DNA of 60,000 nucleotides, taken from positions 77,555,966 to 77,615,965 of the forward strand of contig NC_088300.1 in assembly GCF_032854445.1 (NCBI RefSeq). Reading direction: 5' to 3'. The notes under the pieces are model-generated. The model made no database searches, was not told the DNA's origin, and saw only the letters and a list, made by a program, of their open reading frames with translations. Every line of letters begins with the position of its first letter. Positions within the stretch are counted from its first letter, which is position 1. Positions 49,501 through 56,523 of the stretch are shown one piece after another. The DNA is from Liolophura sinensis (taxonomy: Eukaryota; Mollusca; Polyplacophora; Chitonida; Chitonidae). The translations under genes were made by a program, and so were the position numbers.

Positions 49501-52236
49501 CCTGCACAAAGGGAGTGGGTGCGGTTGCAACAGGAATTCATGATGGACAAAGGTCGTAGGATGCGACATCAGATGGCTCAGCAAATGATGCAGCAACACC
49601 CTTCTCAAGGGCCTCCCCCATCCTACCACAGTTCTATTGCTCATAAGAGACATGGGTCAATAGGCATGAACAACCCTACCTCACCAAACACAAATGGACC
49701 GTTATCATCTCCCCAAATGTCTGCTCAAAGTTCTGATCCGCAGGACCCGTTAGGGATGTTTGTAGGCCCCGCTCAGCGGAGGCCATCCATGGATGCCTTA
49801 GATCCTACAGGAGCTATGAACCCAGGCATGTCATCTCCTATGGGGCCTTTTGAACCAGGCATGATGCCTGGACCAGGAGGTGTCAACATGCCGCCTATGC
49901 CCATGGGACAGTTCCATAATGGGATGCCAGCTAGTAGAAAAATGCTTGGACATTTGCACCGTGCGGGTAATCCTGAACAATTTCAGCCCGAGGTTATGAT
50001 GGGGGGGCCTGGTCCTGGTCCAGGCTCAAGCAACGTGAATAACTCTTCAGGGCCTAAACCTCCCCCAAGCTATGCCCAAGCTCAGAAACGGAAGAGGGAA
50101 GACATGGAGGAACTTTACAAAAATCTGCAACCAACACCTTCACCACAGCAAATGAATTACCTCAATCAGTTTGAAGGGCAAGAGTTAACCATCACAAAAC
50201 AACTCAATTCAGCATATCATGAACAAAGCTCAACCTCAGACTCTCAGAATAATCATTTTCCTCATAATCAGTCTGTGAACTCGCCGTTACATGCTCATGG
50301 ACCAGGTTCTAACAAGTCACCCGTGGCTGCCTCTCATCAGGTGTCCAACCCTGGAGCCTTGGGAAGTCCCTCAATATCGAGGCCTGGCCCATCCCCACTT
50401 TCAGGAGCCAGCATGAGACTGTCTCATTATGACCCTCCCCCAGTGGGCAGTCCAAACACACCAACATCAAAAACTGCTATGTCAAATATAACCTCAGCCA
50501 GCCTGGCTAATCTGGCCAAAGGTGTTGAACATTTGTCAAATCAAATGCAGCAGAATATGATGCAGGGTGGACCTTTCCACAGCATTCAGATTCAGGGTCA
50601 AATGAGTAATCCAGGGCAAGGGAATGGCCATCCTCCTTCATCAACAAGCCCCACCAGCAGCAGTATGCCTCCAAACTCAGGCCAACCCAGTGTCAACAAT
50701 ACATATGTCAATGCCACAATGTCAATACAACAGTTGAACATTCAAAGTGTCAATGCTCCTAGTAACTATAACCCATCTATGCAAGTTCAGCAAATGAACA
50801 ATGATCCATCAGCACCACCTCATGTAGGTATGCCCATTGGAGCGAGTGGTGTGCCTCCCTCGTCGGGCAGTGCGGGTGGTCCGGGTATGTCGTCAGTTGT
50901 TAGCATGTCCCAATCTCAAAGCTCGGTGCAAAGTTTGTCTCATGCTAATGCGACCAAACCACAGTTCCCCAGTCCACCAGTTTCACAAATACCAACAGGC
51001 CCATCAGGGCCTATGGTGCCGGTATCTGGTGCCAAGATGAACAGTTCTCCGAGTTTTGCTCCGGCTAGTGGAGTTGGAAATGCAAACATTCAAATTCAGC
51101 CAAAGGCTCCAAATACAATTCAGTATCTTCCAGCAAATCCCCCTGCCACTCAAGCCAGCATGAACAATAATGGTATGGGTCAGCCTGGAATGGGTAACCC
51201 ATTGTCTCAAGGTGCCATGTCAAATCCTATGAGCCAATCTGGCATGAACAACCCACTGGGACAACCGGGCCCAGGGATGGTAAATCCAATGCCCCAGGGT
51301 GCAATGGGAAATCCAGTGGGCCACCCCATGGGGCAGACGGGCATGAGTAACTCAATGGTACCTAATAATATGAATCCATCAATGACTAGCATGAAACGCC
51401 CAGAAATGGAATTTATGAACAGATTTCCCTCACCCATGACAAATCTTGAGGGTAAAATCCCAACATCCAAAATGAACTATCTTCCTAATAGCTCACAAAA
51501 CCCAGGAATGCCAAACCCTAGGATGGGTGGAGCTTATAGCAATCAAGCCATGCAAGCAATGCAACAACAGATGATGATGAGGGGAAATGGTCCCCAAAGT
51601 CACCATGGTATGCCAAATCAAAATGGAATGAGTTCTATGGGACCGATGAACAGTATGGCTGGAGGAATGCCTCCAATGGGTAGCCCAATGGGAGGTATGG
51701 GTAGCCCTAATGCCATGAGCAGTATGCCCACAAGTAATATGAATATAAGCGGCAGCATGCCTCAGATGAGCAATGGAATGAATCCTATGATGGCAGCAGC
51801 TGGAGGAGGGCCTAGCATGAACAACATAAGCCATATGAACAGTGGCATGGGTAACATGAACAATATGGGGCCAATGGGCTCAGTACCCTATGGCAATAAT
51901 CCGTCTTTCTCCCCGGGTGGACAGCCTCAGATGATGACCAGCATGATGCAAAGCCAACAGATGCAATTTCAAGCTCAGAGTATGTCTTCAATGCCCATGC
52001 AGGGTCCCATGATGTCGCGTCAAGCCAACCCCTCAGCCATGCGCATGTCCAGTCCGCCACAGGGCATGATGCAGCCGGGAGGCAGGAGCATGGGCTATAA
52101 TGCCCAATTTCAACAATTTCAACAGCAAATTTATTCACAAGGACGACCCCGCCAAATGTCGCCTATTCCCAGTATGATGGGAAACCCCGTACAACCTTAC
52201 ATGGACATGATGCCCAATATGCCTGGCCCCACGTGA
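7428..52236 (+). CDS. BCL9: DDT/WHIM-domain plus BCL9/Legless-like protein, ten exons joined (possible fusion gene)
   Basis: Exons at 7428-7534, 22992-23086, 27278-27383, 28800-28895, 31087-31141, 44870-45057, 46029-46278, 47567-47623, 48171-48445 and 48748-52236 join in one frame of 1571 codons plus a stop. Junction phases match throughout (0, 2, 0, 0, 1, 0, 1, 1, 0). Residues about 3-217 resemble the CECR2 N-terminus (DDT and WHIM motifs, which in that family contact ISWI ATPases). Residues 321-1573 carry the BCL9 signatures HD1, HD2, HD3 and a C-terminal homology segment, so this part should bridge Pygopus and beta-catenin in the nucleus. Residues 218-320 are a charged linker. No bromodomain, which follows the DDT module in CECR2, is visible anywhere. 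BCL9 identity is near certain. That both halves form one mRNA is inferred from phase continuity and from the absence of any obvious gene end between them. Two adjacent genes, or a second promoter, remain possible. Confidence 0.8.
7677..7810. repeat. Composite TA/CA microsatellite with poly-A
   Basis: Alternating ta runs interspersed with cacata-type steps end in 18 consecutive A residues near 7793-7810. Minus-strand open frames over it are low-complexity artefacts. Confidence 0.9.
10095..10235 (-). mobile_element. Possible old tRNA-derived SINE fragment
   Basis: On the minus strand a stretch reads gttcaagtccagctc, which resembles a Pol III B box and the same segment of the SINEs at 26.3 and 57.7 kb. 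The remainder is too diverged to align by eye and no target-site duplication was found. Confidence 0.25.
14345..14600. repeat. Degenerate minisatellite, roughly 30-bp units
   Basis: Units of the type gaggatatatgctgtttatt recur about seven or eight times with variable spacing and many substitutions. The overlapping open frames are products of the repeat. Confidence 0.7.
15051..16218. repeat. Tandem array, 16 copies of a 73-bp unit
   Basis: The landmark acaaagg recurs at exactly 73-base spacing (15051 as acaaaga, then 15124, 15197, and on to 16146). The first and last units are diverged at the array edges; the internal units are nearly identical. Each unit contains tacatgcatga. Internal units differ mainly at two positions (gatgccgtg/gatgctgtg and gtgcgg/gtgtgg), and these variants recur in a four-unit pattern. 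It is intronic, between the first two DDT exons. Confidence 0.95.
16399..16487 (+). mobile_element. SINE 3' fragment
   Basis: It matches the 3' part of the SINE at 57.66 kb: cccaccataaagctgg, then a segment close to tataagtgaaatattctgga, and a tail of aataaataaa. The tRNA-like head is missing, as in a 5'-truncated insertion. Confidence 0.7.
19797..19963. repeat. Local duplication, copy 1
   Basis: This segment is repeated at 20804-20928 with a few substitutions, including the landmarks gaactgtggatgtttgttgt and gaacaagcctttacactct. Copy 1 carries about 43 extra bases after tctgtgtctgct. No transposon features are seen. Confidence 0.85.
20477..20491. repeat. Poly-C tract
   Basis: A run of about 15 C residues in the large intron. 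Its length is prone to sequencing error. Confidence 0.9.
20804..20928. repeat. Local duplication, copy 2
   Basis: Shorter partner of 19797-19963 in direct orientation, about 1 kb downstream, lacking the internal segment of about 43 bases. Confidence 0.85.
22992..23086 (+). CDS. Exon: DDT domain, second part
   Basis: Acceptor attttacag, donor gtaagt. It starts in phase 0 and ends after two bases of a codon. It encodes EFEDSLLEKESWPLLDIFTN and then LLRYLTGNTAI. This continues the DDT helices and matches the CECR2 pattern in which an (E)ELE segment is followed by a hydrophobic helix ending LL.. before the next linker. Residues about 38-68. Confidence 0.8.
23738..23752. repeat. Poly-C tract
   Basis: About 15 consecutive C residues, intronic. 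Confidence 0.9.
26296..26560 (-). mobile_element. tRNA-derived SINE with perfect target-site duplication
   Basis: On the minus strand the element starts with a head carrying tRNA-like A and B boxes (ggttcagttggtt and gagttcaagtccacc), continues through a conserved body, and ends in the AT-rich tail next to 26296. It is flanked by a perfect 12-bp direct repeat, tctccatgtata, at 26284-26295 and 26561-26572. This shows insertion by target-primed reverse transcription. It is non-coding and depends on a LINE in trans. Confidence 0.9.
27278..27383 (+). CDS. Exon: linker between DDT helices and WHIM1
   Basis: Acceptor ttgtttgtag, donor gtaagt. Its first base completes the split valine codon; 35 codons follow, ending in phase 0. 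It encodes FENLEDHLSELITSHQRTDN and a polar stretch ending LSSLSPENK. In CECR2 the matching region has a Phe...Tyr-Leu-Glu-Asp helix and then the start of WHIM1. Residues 70-104. Confidence 0.8.
27384..28799 (+). other. Intron (1.4 kb)
   Basis: Donor gtaagt, acceptor gtgtttcag. Unique AT-rich sequence. A perfect 8-bp stem with a 5-nt loop lies at 28479-28499 (gttgagct/agctcaac). No gene seen. Confidence 0.8.
28800..28895 (+). CDS. Exon: WHIM1-like helix
   Basis: Acceptor gtgtttcag, donor gtaaat. Thirty-two codons, phase 0 at both ends, encode VQLLKWLLDQVIEGRDEDVS and then DYLNDHFSPNDL. The pattern [VI]x[LI]LxxLxD is the WHIM1 signature, where CECR2 has VEILHRLCDYRLD. Residues 105-136. WHIM motifs, with DDT, form the surface that contacts ISWI and linker DNA in ACF1-type proteins. 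Confidence 0.8.
28896..31086 (+). other. Intron (2.2 kb)
   Basis: Donor gtaaat, acceptor ctgatttcag. The 3' half (about 29.5-31.0 kb) is complex and rich in homeodomain-like TAAT/ATTA cores, without obvious repeats. A regulatory role is a guess. Open frames are short and unrecognised. Confidence 0.7.
31087..31141 (+). CDS. Exon: WHIM2 core (GxD...YWYFG)
   Basis: Acceptor ctgatttcag, donor gtaagt. It encodes RPINVGQDAFNNTYWYFG plus one base (phase 1). The pattern P[IL]GxDxxxxxYWYF is diagnostic of the WHIM2 motif shared by CECR2, BPTF, RSF1 and related remodeler subunits. Joined to the next exon it reads YWYFGDQRLYKEN, matching YWYFYGTRMYKED of CECR2 closely. Residues 137-154. At 55 bases this exon would be missed by open-frame searches. 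Confidence 0.85.
37585..37790. repeat. Degenerate minisatellite, roughly 30-35-bp units
   Basis: Motifs such as taccacttttgatttgg and tagcagttttggttttg recur with substitutions. The repeat keeps both strands open (128 codons on + at 37460-37846, 89 codons on - at 37567-37836). The first is hydrophobic and the second Lys/Ser/Thr-rich, as expected of complementary translations of one repeat. Confidence 0.5.
39481..39536. repeat. 22-bp tandem repeat, about 2.5 copies
   Basis: cagtgccagtcccatctacc followed by gc repeats at 39481 and 39503, with a partial third copy. Confidence 0.9.
40835..42600. repeat. Tandem array, about 23 copies of a 77-bp unit
   Basis: The landmark ttaccatccattatggat recurs mostly at 77-base spacing (for example 42117, 42194, 42271, 42348, 42425). 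The 5' half is more diverged, with shortened copies near 41420 and 41886; the 3' half (42.0-42.55 kb) is nearly uniform. Each unit carries the palindromic core atccat-N-atggat followed by atcgtcacactggtcatgat. Open frames over it are repeat artefacts. It is intronic. Confidence 0.95.
44870..45057 (+). CDS. Exon: end of WHIM module (CECR2-like)
   Basis: Acceptor ccctttcag, donor gtaaga. Two bases complete the split Asp codon, then 62 codons end in phase 0. It encodes QRLYKEN, then a basic linker (SRKAGKK), then DWETVCVTLKDWRFFLKQFR and ELFHYLSDELFPLV. CECR2 has the same order: YGT-R-YKED, an insert, W..L C.T..EW....ESFR, and LYKLLSEDFLPEI. Residues 155-217. This exon makes CECR2 the best match for the module. 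In CECR2 a coiled, charged region and a bromodomain would follow; here the frame continues into a different linker. Confidence 0.85.
45058..46028 (+). other. Intron (971 bp)
   Basis: Donor gtaaga, acceptor tttgtttcag. Poly-T near 45376-45410 and a palindromic TCF-like site, tttgatcaaa, at 45630-45639. No convincing internal promoter or polyadenylation site was seen between the DDT and BCL9 parts, although aataaa occurs (near 45342). Confidence 0.7.
46029..46278 (+). CDS. Exon: acidic linker with SUMO-consensus motifs
   Basis: Acceptor tttgtttcag, donor gtgagt. It starts in phase 0, has 83 codons and ends in phase 1. It encodes residues 218-300, rich in Glu, Lys, Ser and Pro and probably disordered. 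Three psi-K-x-E motifs lie close together: VKCE (Lys262), VKAE (Lys269) and MKEE (Lys273). No domain is recognised. It links the WHIM module to the BCL9 part. An alternative start in an unspliced upstream exon (ATG at 45999, in frame) would give a BCL9-only protein. Confidence 0.75.
46279..47566 (+). other. Intron (1.3 kb)
   Basis: Donor gtgagt, acceptor tttcgtctag. Unique sequence; no gene or repeat of note. Confidence 0.75.
47567..47623 (+). CDS. Exon: 57-base symmetric linker exon
   Basis: Acceptor tttcgtctag, weak donor aag|gtattt. Phase 1 at both ends. It encodes Asp then VKLKLENGTDKTLQENKK (residues 301-319), including a fourth psi-K-x-E motif, LKLE (Lys305). Because it is symmetric and its donor is weak, it may be a cassette exon; skipping keeps the frame. 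It is inferred from phase and splice signals, so it is less certain than its neighbours. Confidence 0.6.
47624..48170 (+). other. Intron (547 bp)
   Basis: Donor gtattt, acceptor atgttaacag. No feature seen. Confidence 0.65.
48171..48445 (+). CDS. BCL9: Exon: proline-rich stretch and BCL9 HD1
   Basis: Acceptor atgttaacag, donor gtgtgt. Phase 1 in, phase 0 out, residues 320-411. A Pro/Gln-rich stretch precedes HD1 at residues 373-400 (48329-48412), which begins IFVFSTGLANQAAECVMQGQ and ends YKSILAFH. Human BCL9 has YVFSTEMANKAAEAVLKGQ at this point, so the match is unmistakable. HD1 binds the rear face of the Pygopus PHD finger and helps it read methylated H3K4. The order Pro-rich region then HD1 is as in other BCL9 proteins, whose N-termini otherwise lack known domains. 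Confidence 0.93.
48446..48747 (+). other. Intron (302 bp)
   Basis: Donor gtgtgt, acceptor tttctcctag. It separates HD1 from HD2. Nothing else seen. Confidence 0.85.
48748..52236 (+). CDS. BCL9: Terminal exon: BCL9 HD2, HD3, C-terminal homology and Met-rich tail
   Basis: Acceptor tttctcctag. 1162 codons (residues 412-1573) and a TGA stop at 52234. HD2, the beta-catenin-binding helix, is at residues 544-570 (49144-49227): LTPEQLHRREEQLANLRKIQ then QMLFPEQ. HD3 is at about 661-687 (49495-49575): MTPAQREWVRLQQEF. A PPSY (PPxY-type) motif follows at 701-704, where human BCL9 has PPPPY, and a second lies at 850-853 beside a basic KRKR cluster (858-861), a likely nuclear signal. A C-terminal homology candidate, GKIPTSKMNYLP, is near 1313-1324. 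The rest is low-complexity, rich in Met, Asn, Gly, Pro, Gln and Ser, as in transactivation-type scaffolds. One uninterrupted 3.5-kb exon is unusual beside the small upstream exons. Confidence 0.96.
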   Translation, partial: KHPLKNSHLNKSAGMPLYSMANMRPPHVNMMKNEPRPRMPGANNPTSSAAQVAQWVQQQNANLQEQGMNFPPVNPGFSPTHPNMPSNMQGPGGPIGPNFPMMPGNPGFDMFMDGGHSAAQANLLQSKVPNENLTPEQLHRREEQLANLRKIQQMLFPEQRQQQMFGPGGPGVPGGPGMMQGNMPGGMFQHNMMASQPNMGSQQGMMMSPGPISPPNNMMTSQQQFMMSQNMSQFGPGPGPGPQPQNMQNMTPAQREWVRLQQEFMMDKGRRMRHQMAQQMMQQHPSQGPPPSYHSSIAHKRHGSIGMNNPTSPNTNGPLSSPQMSAQSSDPQDPLGMFVGPAQRRPSMDALDPTGAMNPGMSSPMGPFEPGMMPGPGGVNMPPMPMGQFHNGMPASRKMLGHLHRAGNPEQFQPEVMMGGPGPGPGSSNVNNSSGPKPPPSYAQAQKRKREDMEELYKNLQPTPSPQQMNYLNQFEGQELTITKQLNSAYHEQSSTSDSQNNHFPHNQSVNSPLHAHGPGSNKSPVAASHQVSNPGALGSPSISRPGPSPLSGASMRLSHYDPPPVGSPNTPTSKTAMSNITSASLANLAKGVEHLSNQMQQNMMQGGPFHSIQIQGQMSNPGQGNGHPPSSTSPTSSSMPPNSGQPSVNNTYVNATMSIQQLNIQSVNAPSNYNPSMQVQQMNNDPSAPPHVGMPIGASGVPPSSGSAGGPGMSSVVSMSQSQSSVQSLSHANATKPQFPSPPVSQIPTGPSGPMVPVSGAKMNSSPSFAPASGVGNANIQIQPKAPNTIQYLPANPPATQASMNNNGMGQPGMGNPLSQGAMSNPMSQSGMNNPLGQPGPGMVNPMPQGAMGNPVGHPMGQTGMSNSMVPNNMNPSMTSMKRPEMEFMNRFPSPMTNLEGKIPTSKMNYLPNSSQNPGMPNPRMGGAYSNQAMQAMQQQMMMRGNGPQSHHGMPNQNGMSSMGPMNSMAGGMPPMGSPMGGMGSPNAMSSMPTSNMNISGSMPQMSNGMNPMMAAAGGGPSMNNISHMNSGMGNMNNMGPMGSVPYGNNPSFSPGGQPQMMTSMMQSQQMQFQAQSMSSMPMQGPMMSRQANPSAMRMSSPPQGMMQPGGRSMGYNAQFQQFQQQIYSQGRPRQMSPIPSMMGNPVQPYMDMMPNMPGPT

Positions 52237-52388
52237 CACAAACATGACCTGAAAGATGTTATGTGATTTGTGTGTGGGTTCAGGAAGCTGTTGTTACAAG
52301 GATTAACATTTGTTTCTTCTGTTGTTTACCATGTGAAGAACGTTGTGTTCATTTGAATAATCAAGAGTTTTCTCAGACATTCTATTTC

Positions 52389-52394
52389 ATTAAA
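52389..52394 (+). terminator. Possible proximal poly(A) signal ATTAAA
   Basis: ATTAAA about 150 bases after the BCL9 stop codon, in AT-rich sequence. It is a common variant signal, with no transcript evidence. Confidence 0.25.
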
Positions 52395-54202
52395 CGATTT
52401 CATTATTATTGTTTGATGATTATTAGAAAATGACGCAATTTTTTTTCTATTATTATTATTATAGTTAAGTGTTTGATATTATAAAGATGCGTTAAATTTG
52501 CTAATCAAATCATGACCAACACACTCCTCACAGTGTTTGTCTTAAGGAACTTACTCAAGATTCTCCCATTTACGTATACATATATGTAGTGGATGAAAGA
52601 AGCCCAAATTCATTGCCTATCATAGACAGAAGGAATGTTGGACAAAAAACTGCCTCAGCTGAAAGTCCAAGCCAGAGTAAGGTCCAGCGGATTCCCTTAA
52701 ATCTATTTGATGTGATTGGGAGAAATAATGATGGCAGTACCTGTAATATCGATAGCTGAGAAGATTCTGTCGCACGCCTATGTAATGTAACTATTCAGTA
52801 TCATCTGTTATAACCCTTGAATTTTAAGGCCTTGGAGAATTTAAAGATTTTATTGGTAGCAGGGTACTTGAGAGAGCTCTGTAATAAGTATACATGTAGG
52901 TAGCTCATACTGTGATGCGTAAGAGAAAACTTGTGCACCGAGTAACCGCTAACTCATTATTTTTGACAGTGGAGTTCAGTGCATCCCCTTATTTCCGTAT
53001 GAGAACAGGAGTATCTTTGGTCAGGTATTACAGGGTTTCATCATATCTGGCTGCACCATTACACCACCGTTTTCGTCAGTTTGTCCAATAACAAAGGGTA
53101 GATTATGGATCTGCTGGTGGCACCACTCAACTACTTGCTTTCTACATGCATCTTCCATTTGGGGTAAAATTTGAAATAATTACCTCTGTCTTCCGGCTTC
53201 ATCTCATTTTTATTTGACTTATTTGCAACAAAAGTTGTCAGAATACTTTGTCATGTCAAGGGTAATATTTAAAGGCAGTAAAAGCAGAGACATAAGGACA
53301 GATGACTTTTCTGGAAGGAGCTGTTAAAATAGCCAAGATCTTCAGTGCATAATCTGTATATTAAGATGTTTTGTCCATTCTTTATAGGATCATTTTACTG
53401 CAACGTCTGATCATACATTTCTAAACGAGCGCTACACGCTGACATCCAAGGCTGTTTTCAAGGTTTCACATGTGAATAGGCTGGAAATGACCTGTTCATT
53501 TGGTTACTGTTCCCTCCTGTTTTATAGTTAAGGTTATAGTTTCCCCATTGCCAAGGATCGTTTCGTTTGTTCTTCGTTGCCATGAAATCTTCTGTTTGTT
53601 CCGTCTTTTCAGTTATTGTTCCCTTTGTTCATATTTGCTAGTATTTTACCTGTTATCGATTGCGGCAACCTGTTCTCCTTCTGATTTCCGGTTTCCAGGC
53701 ATTTTCGGTATAGGATATCGTTTAAGACCTGAAAAGGGCTCCCAATAACTGAACCCTCCAGCGATAATGTTGTTGTGAGGAAACCATATGGTTCTGCCAC
53801 TAAACCTGCGAAAACAGGTACAACTCTGCTCGTTCTGTTCTAGTTTCAGTCTGTTCCTTCGTCAATCTTGTAACTTTTAAAATTTGATGTTTGAAGGATA
53901 CGTTGTCAACACAGATAGCTCCCTTCTATGGTTATAGTGTAAATATGTATGTACGGGTTTACCTCGTATACGTGTAAATACCATGTCATATCAAACAGTT
54001 AACAGCGTGTAACCGCAGTTTGTGACGTTAATCCACACACTTCTGCCATCCAGCATATAAGCGAACTACGTGCTCCGAAAATGGAGAGAATGGATAGAAT
54101 TGGGCAGTTAATTCAAGTTTAAATCATTCTATTTTTGATATATTTTATATATATACATACATATATTTATAACTGCTGGAAGCTACGTCAAAGAGACCTT
54201 TT

Positions 54203-54208
54203 AATAAA
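54203..54208 (+). terminator. Candidate poly(A) signal AATAAA
   Basis: First canonical AATAAA found after the stop codon on scanning. It is followed within about 100 bases by T-rich and GT-rich sequence (54296-54320). Confidence 0.45.
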
Positions 54209-54884
54209 AGTACTGTAGTGGTCATAGGCGAATTTTTATATTCAAGTTGGACATGACGTACATAAGCCTCGTGGCCAAAGTGGTCTCTGCCTGTTTTTGT
54301 TTTTTTTGTTTTTTTTTTTTTATCAACCCTGGATTCTTGTATCAAATATTGACGCTTAATTTGAAAACGCAGATCAGTTGAATTGACATTTCATTGTGAA
54401 CTCATTACATTTCTGCCATGTCAAAAATGTGATCAATGGTTTGGGCCGAGTTTCTGTTTGCAATAACTTGAAACAGATGACTGGGCTCACAGGAATATAG
54501 TGGGCACAGTAGCTTCCAGTTGTATTATCTAGTAGTTGACGACTGACCGGACGATGGTTTAGTAAACTGTTATATAATGTTCCCTATATACGGACTCCTG
54601 TTATCAATTGTCTTTCATCCGCATTTTTATGTTTAAATAAGTATTATATTTCCTGATTGTAATTTATCCACGTACCTCTAACGTTTCCTTAGAAAAACAA
54701 CATGCACCGTATTCGGGGCTGTGGGTCATGTCCGCGAATGTACAGTAAAGTCGGCATTTTAAGGCCTACAGGATAGGTTGAGAAATTGATGGAACGTGTA
54801 GTAGTTGTAGAACTAAAACATTCTTTGGCCTTGACAAAAGGCTCTGTAATGTGTTCCTCATGAAAGTTCGTCAGTTACCTACGA

Positions 54885-54985
54885 AGGTCAGTGGTTTATC
54901 CCGGGCACTTCAGTTTCCTCCCCCCATTCACCAAGTAAACCTACCATGGAATGATATTAAATACCCCTCAGCGCCGTTGCGAAAG
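54885..54985 (+). mobile_element. Possible diverged SINE body fragment
   Basis: The segment tcccgggcacttcagtttcc followed by tccccccattc resembles the body of the SINE at 57.66 kb (cccgggctctgcccggtttc then ctcccaccat). No head, tail or target duplication was found. Confidence 0.25.
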
Positions 54986-56305
54986 ATAGTGTGTTTACAA
55001 AGTAACTGGTGCACAGATCAAGGTCAATGAAAAATGAGGATTCTATTACGTTACATGGTTTACTTTCAGTAAAAGTGAAAGACAAGTTTTGACAAGGTTA
55101 TAGAGAAATGAACTCCGCGACTTTGAAAAGTAGGTCAAGTAGCGCGATCATATGTAAGTTTCGTAATAGACCGAGATGTGTTCACAGGCTGGTCACAAAA
55201 TACAACTTAATGACTATGACCCTGAACAAATAGTCAGCCATCGAAAATGAAATGGGTTTTTCGAAATCCTTAAGTGCACATGTAGTGTAAGTTTGATAAA
55301 CGTGCAGGCAACTACCGTATGCGTAAAAATACAGACTGACGGACTCCGTGCGCTACGACAATTCGACTATAACACATTTGGTCATCAAATAAATACCTGT
55401 ACAGAATAAAAGAGCAAGGTCACATATATACCATTTCAGATGAGGACGAAAGGCGAGTGGTGAAGATACTTTTATTTCAATCGGCATGATACACGAGGTG
55501 TGAAGGTTCACTCACAGTTCGGACAGGCAGTCCCTAAAGGAAAAGATAGTTAAAAAATGAAGTGTAGAGTATATACTACTGAAAGCTATGTGTACAACAG
55601 TAGTTGTTTTTATATGTTTAGACTTTTAAAAAGGTTTTAAATGCATTCAGGTGTTAAAATTCTATGGAGTGATTTATGAATCATACTGCCAGTGACAATG
55701 TAGGCCCTTAATCTTGACCTCACAGCACCTTTTTTTAATTTATATTCACCTTCAGACAAAGTTTAGAGAAGACTTACCTAAGCACCGGCTATGTGGCTGA
55801 CAAAACCCACCTTAGATTTTAAACATTCAAATACGTTCAATTCTCTTTTTTTAAACTCTAAGGGAAAAAATGAGGTATTTTTATGCGTAGTTCTTGTCCG
55901 TCTTATGGACCACTTCGTTCCATACTTTTCTTTCATTTCGAGATATCTTTACCTGAACTGTACCCCGACCCCATGGCCGGTGGGCTTCTATACCTTTGTG
56001 GCTGACCGCCGTCGTGCAGCGATGAACTCCAATCAAATTACTAAGATTGCACAATGAAGACTTTAGGGCATTACTTCCATTCTTGAATTGAGATTGACGT
56101 TGCAGTGCAAGAAAGTGTGCTGCGTTAGGTATAGTTCAGGGTTTGTTATCTGTGGGATACAGTATAGGGTCGCATAGAATTCATTAATACCTGTTCTTGG
56201 AAAACCGCCACACGATTTAAAAATTAATCATATATGTATGTTTTGAGGAATACAGTTCTCCGTATAGGCCTACATAATAAACATACATGTATATATTTAC
56301 ACATT

Positions 56306-56523
56306 TCGCGCGGCACAATGACTCGGAAGCCTTCCATGAAACCGACTGCTGTGAGTTCAAGTCCAGCTCATATGCTGTTTTCCCCGTCTTGCCGGAGGTT
56401 GGGCGGTCTTCCAACAACCTGCTATTGGTCATAGCTTTCTCTAAGGCCCTCCTCAACATAATTCTGGCTGCTGTTGTGCAAGTGTAATATTCTTGAGTAC
56501 ATCGAAAACTCAAATCAATATAC
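56306..56523 (+). mobile_element. SINE, 5'-truncated, diverged
   Basis: It carries the B-box-like gagttcaagtccagctcat, the body segment (ataattctggctgctgttgt) and the 3' segment taatattcttgagtac. The copy begins part-way through the tRNA-like head. A 9-bp direct repeat, ttacacatt, flanks it at 56297-56305 and 56524-56532 and may be the target-site duplication. Confidence 0.75.

Larger units (their letters stand above)
52237..54230 (+). other. Probable 3' untranslated region
   Basis: AT-rich, non-coding sequence after the stop. The first canonical AATAAA is about 1.97 kb downstream, at 54203. An earlier ATTAAA at 52389 could give a short UTR. A (ATT)n run lies near 52448-52461. The 82-residue open frame at 53500-53748 is unrecognised. 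Confidence 0.5.

Noticed and set aside
48781-52138. Minus-strand and alternate-frame open frames within the terminal exon
   Set aside because: They are shadows of the Met/Asn/Pro-rich coding sequence, with biased His/Ser/Arg composition and no domain.
55791-56057. 88-residue open frame as a gene
   Set aside because: No recognisable domain or homology, and it lies in intergenic DNA next to SINEs.
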